From contig CALKMS010000006.1 in assembly GCA_938091145.1 (NCBI GenBank), forward strand, positions 1 through 19,547: 19,547 bases of DNA, given 5' to 3'. The position numbers were made by a program, and so were the translations under genes. Below, one piece after another: positions 14,998-19,547 of the stretch. Every line of letters begins with the position of its first letter. The stretch's first letter is position 1. The notes beneath the pieces are model-generated. The model did no database searches. It saw only the letters and a list, made by a program, of their open reading frames with translations, and was not told the DNA's origin. The DNA comes from an uncultured bacterium (GTDB taxonomy: Bacteria > Actinomycetota > Aquicultoria > SKW223 > CALKMS01).

Positions 14998-16206
14998 ATG
15001 GCTCTTAAAGGAAATCTTAGAGATTTCACTCTAGCGGAAATATTTCAGCTCATTTCAATGGGGAAGAAAACCGGCGCTTTAGTGATTACCGCTGGGGATA
15101 CAAGCAGCACCATATACTTTCGGAACGGGGGAATTTATGCTGCTTATTCCGGTTGGAAGGCAGCTCCTTTTGAGGAGAGATTATCTAAAGTTCTGAAAAC
15201 TTCTCCTCAGGAGATTAAAAAGATTTCTCAGGAATCGGCCAAAAGCGGTATAAAACTTGGTGAGTATTTGATTGCGAGGAGATTAATTTCGCAAGAAGAC
15301 TTGAGAAGCCTTTTATCTGAACACTTGGCTGATTCTTTGTTCGATGTGTTTACCTGGCAAGAAGGAGATTTCTTTTTTGAGGCTAATAAGGGAGATACAG
15401 AATTTGATATTGGAGTGACGGTTGATGTTTCGGAATTGATGGCGGTTACAGAAAAGCGCTTGGAAGAATGGAGAAAGGTCAAGGAAAAAATACCTTCATT
15501 AGATCTGGTTTTTACAATGAGTTTGAAACCGGCTGAAGTTGGCAAAGACATCACCTTGAAACCAGTTGAATGGAAAGCCCTTTATTATCTTGATGGTCAA
15601 AATGACGTTCGCAGTTTGTCGGAGCAAATGGGACTTTCCGAGTTTGAAACTTGTCGGGTTCTTTATCGGTTGGTAGCTGAATCTTTGGTTGAGCCAAGCA
15701 GTAAAAAGAAAGCTGAAGTCATAACTTTGAAGCAGCCGGCGCCGACTAAAGAGGAAGCTGAGAAAGAAGTGAAAGAAGAAAAGGCTGGAAAACTTGAAGA
15801 AAAGCCAAAACCACCTGCAAGAGAGAAGATATCTACTGGAGTAACTGATGAAGAAATCAAAAGGAAAGCGGATCAGGTAGTTGAGGAGATTACTGCTCGA
15901 ATAACTGAGCAGATTTTGGGTTCCATTGGGGCGGCGGGGGCAGAGACCAAGCCTGAAGTCGAAGTCGAAGTTGAAAAGAAGGAAGAGGTTCCCGAGGAAG
16001 AGTTGGAAGAAATGCTGGAAGAACTTACGGCTCTGACAGAAGGAGAGGAACCAACAGCAGAAATTTCTGAAGAATCGTTAGAAAAAGAAGAAAAGAAATC
16101 AAAAAAGGAAGAAGTTAAAAAAGAAGGAGGCAAAAAAATTGCTATGGATGAAAATATTTCTCGGGAACTTGTTTTGCAAGTAATTAAAAGCATTCGACGA
16201 TTGTAG
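14998..16206 (+). CDS. DUF4388 (PATAN)-domain protein with long charged linker
   Basis: A 402-residue cytosolic protein. The N-terminus (2-65) has the DUF4388/PATAN opening, LKGNLRDFTLAEIFQLISMGKKTGALVI, then IYFRNGGIYAAYSG. The associated segment KLGEYLIARRLISQEDLRSLL with FTWQEGDFFFE follows at 87-127. A winged-helix-like part (about 183-232) comes next, then a low-complexity Glu/Lys-rich linker (about 235-380) holding a predicted helix (282-312). The protein ends in the short separate element MDENISRELVLQVIKSIRRL (383-402), which could be a docking peptide. PATAN proteins occur in bacterial signalling beside Roadblock and Ras-like GTPases, for example in gliding and twitching systems. Its position between the Roadblock and GTPase genes suggests it is the adaptor or effector of that switch. 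Function is inferred from context. Confidence 0.8.
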   Translation: MALKGNLRDFTLAEIFQLISMGKKTGALVITAGDTSSTIYFRNGGIYAAYSGWKAAPFEERLSKVLKTSPQEIKKISQESAKSGIKLGEYLIARRLISQEDLRSLLSEHLADSLFDVFTWQEGDFFFEANKGDTEFDIGVTVDVSELMAVTEKRLEEWRKVKEKIPSLDLVFTMSLKPAEVGKDITLKPVEWKALYYLDGQNDVRSLSEQMGLSEFETCRVLYRLVAESLVEPSSKKKAEVITLKQPAPTKEEAEKEVKEEKAGKLEEKPKPPAREKISTGVTDEEIKRKADQVVEEITARITEQILGSIGAAGAETKPEVEVEVEKKEEVPEEELEEMLEELTALTEGEEPTAEISEESLEKEEKKSKKEEVKKEGGKKIAMDENISRELVLQVIKSIRRL

Positions 16207-16214
16207 GTGCAAAA

Positions 16215-16784
16215 GTGCGATCAGTAAAAATTGTTGTCACCGGTCCATTCAATGCCGGAAAAACAACTTTTATCAAAACTATCAGTGAAATTGCAGTTTT
16301 AACCACTGAGCGAAAAATTACAAATCCCCGTGACGCTGCCAAGAAAGAGGAGACAACGGTGGCAATGGACTTTGGTCGGATTACGGTTTCCGGTGATGTA
16401 GCTCTTTATCTATTTGGAACGCCGGGGCAGGAAAGGTTCAGTTTTATGTGGGAGACACTTTCGGAGGGGATGCTCGGCTTTGTAATTTTGATTGATTACT
16501 CAGACGTTGAAAGCCTTAAGGAAGCCTTCCGCCTTTTAACTTATTTCCAAACTATTTCTGAGGCTCCCTATGTAGTTGCTGTTAATAAAACCGATGGATT
16601 AGACGAAAAAGCACTGATTCAATTGCGCAAGAAACTTGGCGTTTCAGATGATGTTCCCTTTTATCTATGCGACGCCCGCAAAAAAGAAAGTGTTAAAATG
16701 GTTTTACTAGGACTTTTATCTAAAGTTCTGGAGTTTATTGAAAAGAAAGAAGGAAAGATTAATAAAGTCAAAAAGGAAGGTTAA
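16215..16784 (+). CDS. Small Ras-like GTPase, MglA/CvnD (COG2229) type
   Basis: Predicted regulatory GTPase of 189 residues. The P-loop GPFNAGKTT is at 10-18 (K16), and a switch I threonine lies in EETTVAMDFGRI (46-57). The G3 region LFGTPGQERF has Gly68 where most Ras proteins have Asp, a trait also seen in CvnD proteins, while MglA has a non-Asp residue there too. NKTD (124-127) is G4 and CDAR (152-155) the probable G5. FGTPGQERFSFMWETLSEG closely resembles the Streptomyces conservon GTPases. The GTG start at 16215 is 8 nt after the previous stop. The C-terminus (175-189) is lysine-rich and could touch membrane or partner. It likely cycles with the Roadblock protein and may position or gate PilB/PilT, as MglA does in Myxococcus. 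Confidence 0.88.
   Translation: MRSVKIVVTGPFNAGKTTFIKTISEIAVLTTERKITNPRDAAKKEETTVAMDFGRITVSGDVALYLFGTPGQERFSFMWETLSEGMLGFVILIDYSDVESLKEAFRLLTYFQTISEAPYVVAVNKTDGLDEKALIQLRKKLGVSDDVPFYLCDARKKESVKMVLLGLLSKVLEFIEKKEGKINKVKKEG
16775..16780 (+). promoter_or_regulatory. Ribosome binding site setting a TTG start for the small membrane protein
   Basis: GGAAGG, in the last codons of the GTPase gene, stands 5 nt before the TTG at 16786. It supports this start over an upstream TTG at 16738, which would overlap the GTPase by 47 nt and add only basic residues. Confidence 0.5.
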
Positions 16785-16785
16785 T

Positions 16786-17097
16786 TTGGGTCCTTGGGTT
16801 GCCTTGGCAATGATTTTAGCTGGTGGCGTTGTTTTTTTTGCGTTTTGGTTGGGGAAAAGCAGAGAAAAAAGAAAATTTCTGCCCTCTTTGAACATTGGCG
16901 TTCATGAGGATGAAAAAGAATTAGTTGAAGACCAGGCGAAAAGCTCAAAAATGGTTGAGCTGCGTTTTAGCGACGGCAGCAAACTGGTTTTGGATGAGAA
17001 CTCTCCTTATTATCAAGATTTTCTTGATTATGCCGATAAGATTTTAAGCAAGGAAGAGGAAAATGCCAAAGAAAGAGCTCACGGCCGTTCTGCTTGA
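16786..17097 (+). CDS. Small single-pass membrane protein in the pilus/GTPase operon, unknown function
   Basis: A 103-residue protein not recognised as a known family. One transmembrane helix (about 4-22, VALAMILAGGVVFFAFWLG) is followed by a basic stop-transfer patch (KSREKRKF), giving a likely periplasm-out N-terminus. The rest is an acidic cytosolic tail with a strand-like MVELRFSDGSKLVLDENSPYYQDFLDYADKIL. It starts 1 nt after the GTPase stop and overlaps the pilB2 start by 35 nt, so it is translationally embedded in the operon. A membrane anchor for the GTPase, PATAN protein or PilB is a reasonable guess. Translation from the upstream TTG (16738) would give 119 residues. Confidence 0.6.
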   Translation: MGPWVALAMILAGGVVFFAFWLGKSREKRKFLPSLNIGVHEDEKELVEDQAKSSKMVELRFSDGSKLVLDENSPYYQDFLDYADKILSKEEENAKERAHGRSA

Positions 17098-19084
17098 ATC
17101 GGGTTTAGTTAGTGAAGATCAATTAAATGATGCTCGAGAAGTGCAAAAGAAAACAGGTTTACCTCTGGCTCGGGCTTTGGTTTATCTTGGTTACATTAGT
17201 CAAAAAGACCTGGCCAGAATGATTGCACAGCAGCTTGGTCTTAGGTTCATTGATTTAAAAAAAGAAGTTCCAGAAAAAAAAGCACTTGAAATTGTGTCTG
17301 AGGACCTGGCCCGAAAGTTTTTGATACTTCCAATGGAAGTGAGGGATGGCAAGATATTATTAGCCATGACAAATCCTCGGGATGTGGTTGCTCGAGAGGA
17401 AGTTGAGTCACTTACCGGGATGAAAGTCGAACCGGCAGTAGCTTTGAAGGAAGAAATTCAGGAAGCAATTGAACGCTATTACAGTTGGGAAGTGTCTGAA
17501 GACCTGACTGATCTTACTGATTTAATTCAGGAAGTGGAGCGAGAAGTGGCACTAAAAAAGATGACGGAGGCCTACGAGCGGGTAGAAGAAATTGATTTAA
17601 CTGAATACAAAGTTGATCCTAATGCTTTGATGATGGTTAGTGAGGCTGAAGCCAGAAAGAAAAAAATTTTGCCGCTGGGCTTTGAAGAAAACAAACTTTT
17701 GTTGGCTATGGTAAACCCTCACGATATCTTTGTTTTAGATAATCTGAGAATGTCAACTGGTTATGAAATTAAACCACTAAAGGTTAGCGAAGAGGCTCTG
17801 AATGAGGCAATAAACCGCTCTTACAAGATGACTGAAGTAACGGAAGTAGAAGAAGATTTGCAGGAAATTTTGGGAGAAGCTGAGGAGTCAGCAGCTACTA
17901 AGTCAATTGAGGGGCTAATTGAAGATGCTCCAATTGTAAAACTGGTTAACATGATAATAACCAGAGGTGTCAAGCAGGGGGCAAGTGATATTCACATTGA
18001 GCCACAGGAAAAGGACTTAAGAGTTCGCTATCGAATTGACGGCGTTTTACACGAGGTTATGAGGTCACCAAAGAATATTCAAGCGGGGCTTCTTTCTCGA
18101 TTTAAAATTATGGCCAGTTTAGATATTGCCGAGAAAAGGAAGCCGCAAGATGGCCATTGTTCTCTCTCAGTTGGCGGAAAGGTGTATGATTTTCGAGTTG
18201 CTACCTTACCAACGATTTATGGGGAAAGGATAGTCCTGCGGGTTTTAGCTAAAGAAAGCGTTCTTCTTGACCTTGATAAACTTGGTTTTCTTCCCGAGAG
18301 TTTAGAAAGGTATCGATCGGCTTTTACCAAGCCTTACGGCGCAATTTTAATCACTGGTCCTACCGGTTCGGGCAAGTCTACCACTCTTTATGCTACCCTC
18401 AATATTTTGAACAAGCCTGATAAAAATATAATCACAATTGAAGATCCGGTGGAATATCGCTTGCCAAACATTAATCAGGTTCAAGTTAATCCGAAGATTG
18501 GGTTTACTTTTGCTCGTGGGTTGCGCTCGCTTCTTCGGGCTTCACCCGACATCTTAATGGTTGGTGAAATTCGAGACCGCGAAACAGCAGAGATAGCTAT
18601 TGAAGCGGCTTTGACTGGTCATCTGGTTTTTTCAACTCTTCATACCAACGATGCGCCTTCAGCTATTTCTCGCTTAATTGAGATGGGAATTGAGCCCTTC
18701 TTGGTAGCTTCAGCAATTGATTGCGTTCAGGCTCAAAGGTTAGCTCGACGGCTCTGTCCTGATTGTAAAGAGCCGTATCAACCATCACGCAAAGCTCTTG
18801 AGGAGATTGGTTTCCCTTTGGATGAAGACGGAGAGATTCCCACTTTGTACCGCCCTAAAGGTTGTCCTAAGTGCAATAATACGGGCTATAAAGGCAGAAT
18901 AGGTATTTACGAAGTTATGCTAATGAGCGAAACAATTGAAAGACTCACTGTAGAGAAAGCTACGGCTGAGCAGATTAAAAAGGTTGCAATTGAAGAAGGA
19001 ATGAAAACTTTAAGGATGGATGGTTTCGAAAAAGTAAAGATGGGCTTGACTTCAATTGAAGAATTATTGCGGGTTGTTGCTTAA
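17063..19084 (+). CDS. pilB: Type IV pilus extension ATPase PilB, copy 2, with tandem MshEN-like domains
   Basis: Second PilB-type ATPase, 673 residues, about 110 longer than copy 1. The extra length is a repeated N-terminal unit: MshEN-1 (about 1-140), an acidic linker, then a shorter MshEN-2 (about 180-255) lacking the first helical part. The ATPase shows Walker A GPTGSGKST from 432 with K438, Walker B DILMVGEIRD with D496 and E502, the His box FSTLHTNDA, and zinc cysteines C565, C568, C601 and C604. In MshEN-1 the expected RLG reads E5-L6-T7, while the terminal Gln (Q28) is kept. The C-terminus closely parallels copy 1. GAGG and AAGGAAG (17050-17059) precede the ATG. Both copies look catalytically intact, so two extension motors or a mixed hexamer are possible. 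Confidence 0.95.
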   Translation: MPKKELTAVLLESGLVSEDQLNDAREVQKKTGLPLARALVYLGYISQKDLARMIAQQLGLRFIDLKKEVPEKKALEIVSEDLARKFLILPMEVRDGKILLAMTNPRDVVAREEVESLTGMKVEPAVALKEEIQEAIERYYSWEVSEDLTDLTDLIQEVEREVALKKMTEAYERVEEIDLTEYKVDPNALMMVSEAEARKKKILPLGFEENKLLLAMVNPHDIFVLDNLRMSTGYEIKPLKVSEEALNEAINRSYKMTEVTEVEEDLQEILGEAEESAATKSIEGLIEDAPIVKLVNMIITRGVKQGASDIHIEPQEKDLRVRYRIDGVLHEVMRSPKNIQAGLLSRFKIMASLDIAEKRKPQDGHCSLSVGGKVYDFRVATLPTIYGERIVLRVLAKESVLLDLDKLGFLPESLERYRSAFTKPYGAILITGPTGSGKSTTLYATLNILNKPDKNIITIEDPVEYRLPNINQVQVNPKIGFTFARGLRSLLRASPDILMVGEIRDRETAEIAIEAALTGHLVFSTLHTNDAPSAISRLIEMGIEPFLVASAIDCVQAQRLARRLCPDCKEPYQPSRKALEEIGFPLDEDGEIPTLYRPKGCPKCNNTGYKGRIGIYEVMLMSETIERLTVEKATAEQIKKVAIEEGMKTLRMDGFEKVKMGLTSIEELLRVVA

Positions 19085-19126
19085 TTAATAAAATTAATAA
19101 AACACAGAAAGGATGGTGCAATCGAA

Positions 19127-19547
19127 TTGATCAGTATCGATCAAGTTTTGTTAGAAGTGATTGAAAGAGGAGCTTCCGATCTTCATATTACTGTAGGCTC
19201 GCCACCCATGATTCGGCTACACGGACAATTGGTACCTCTTGACTATCCAAAGCTGATGCCTCAAGACACCAAAGAAATGCTTTATAGCATCTTGACACAG
19301 GAACAGCGGGAAATACTGGAAAGAAACTGGGAGTATGATTTTTCTTATTCTTTACCGGGTAAAGGAAGGTTCAGAGTCAACATTTTTTTTCAGCGCAACA
19401 GTCTGTCAGGCGCCTTCCGCTTAATCCCTGTCAAAATACCAACTTTACAAGAACTTAACTTGCCTTTAGTTCTTGAAGAGTTTACTCGAAAGCCACGGGG
19501 ACTTGTTTTGGTAACTGGCCCCACCGGTTCAGGCAAATCAACCACTC
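19127..19547 (+). CDS. pilT: Twitching motility (retraction) ATPase PilT, 3' partial
   Basis: The first 140 codons of PilT, cut by the window end. The opening ISIDQVLLEVIERGASDLHITVGSPPMIRLHG is the diagnostic PilT N-terminus. GRFRVNIFFQRNSLSGAFRLIP is the PAS-like N-domain end, and the visible sequence stops in Walker A TGPTGSGKSTT. There is no MshEN domain or long N-terminal extension, as expected. The start is taken as TTG at 19127; AAGGATGG (19109-19116) lies upstream, while the ATG at 19113 and GTG at 19116 are out of frame. PilT depolymerises the pilus and reverses the PilB motor. It follows pilB2 by 42 nt. Confidence 0.93.
   Translation, partial: MISIDQVLLEVIERGASDLHITVGSPPMIRLHGQLVPLDYPKLMPQDTKEMLYSILTQEQREILERNWEYDFSYSLPGKGRFRVNIFFQRNSLSGAFRLIPVKIPTLQELNLPLVLEEFTRKPRGLVLVTGPTGSGKSTT

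Noticed and set aside
15955..15975. Short hexamer repeat (GAAGTC-like units) in the PATAN gene
   Set aside because: It encodes the Glu-Val run of the low-complexity linker and is too short to be a separate repeat element.
14694..16193. Long minus-strand open frames opposite the Roadblock and PATAN genes (for example 14694-15029, 15228-15554, 15873-16193)
   Set aside because: They mirror the coding strand. The serine-rich composition comes from antisense of Glu/Lys codons, and there is no domain or convincing ribosome site.
19085..19126. Promoter or terminator between pilB2 and pilT
   Set aside because: The stretch is simply AT-rich with no stem and no paired -35/-10 elements.

Overview
The window is a dense, single-strand (+) bacterial segment. 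All 19 credible genes run left to right, usually with overlapping or abutting ends, and base composition is AT-leaning. The order DUF948 protein - short membrane protein - (AI-2E transporter) - alaS - ruvX - mltG - (yqeG) - aroE matches the block known around alaS in Actinomycetota such as Streptomyces. Two promoters place a -10 box 6-7 nt before the ATG, as in leaderless genes common in Actinomycetota and Deinococcota. My best guess is a deep-branching, low-GC actinobacterial lineage, possibly uncultured. This rests on gene order and motifs, not on a phylogeny.

Region 1 (1-4578) reads as one operon: S-adenosylhomocysteine hydrolase (5' end outside the window), a PAS-GGDEF diguanylate cyclase, a class II aldolase, methylthioribose-1-phosphate isomerase (mtnA) and an AEC-family permease. 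An aldolase next to mtnA, with no mtnC, mtnD or mtnE in view, suggests salvage of SAM by-products by a DHAP-shunt-like route rather than the full methionine salvage pathway. Region 2 (4606-5310) is a ComF-type phosphoribosyltransferase, followed by a 180-nt spacer with a hairpin-forming inverted repeat and a promoter.

Region 3 (5491-12783) is the alaS block: two small membrane proteins, an AI-2E permease, alanyl-tRNA synthetase, RuvX, the MltG lytic transglycosylase, a YqeG-type HAD phosphatase read from its own extended -10 promoter, and shikimate dehydrogenase.

Region 4 (12784 to the window end) is a type IV pilus motor locus: pilB1, a Roadblock/LC7 protein, a PATAN/DUF4388 protein, a small Ras-like GTPase of the MglA/CvnD kind, a small membrane protein, a second pilB with a doubled N-terminal domain, and the start of pilT. 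The GTPase, Roadblock and PATAN cassette sits between two extension ATPases and just before the retraction ATPase. This is the most interesting part of the window: it suggests a GTPase switch controlling pilus motors, analogous to MglA/MglB but with a different partner set. Diguanylate cyclase and MshEN domains in the same window make a further link to c-di-GMP possible but unproven. No tRNA, rRNA, CRISPR array, transposon or gene-free stretch over 300 nt was seen.
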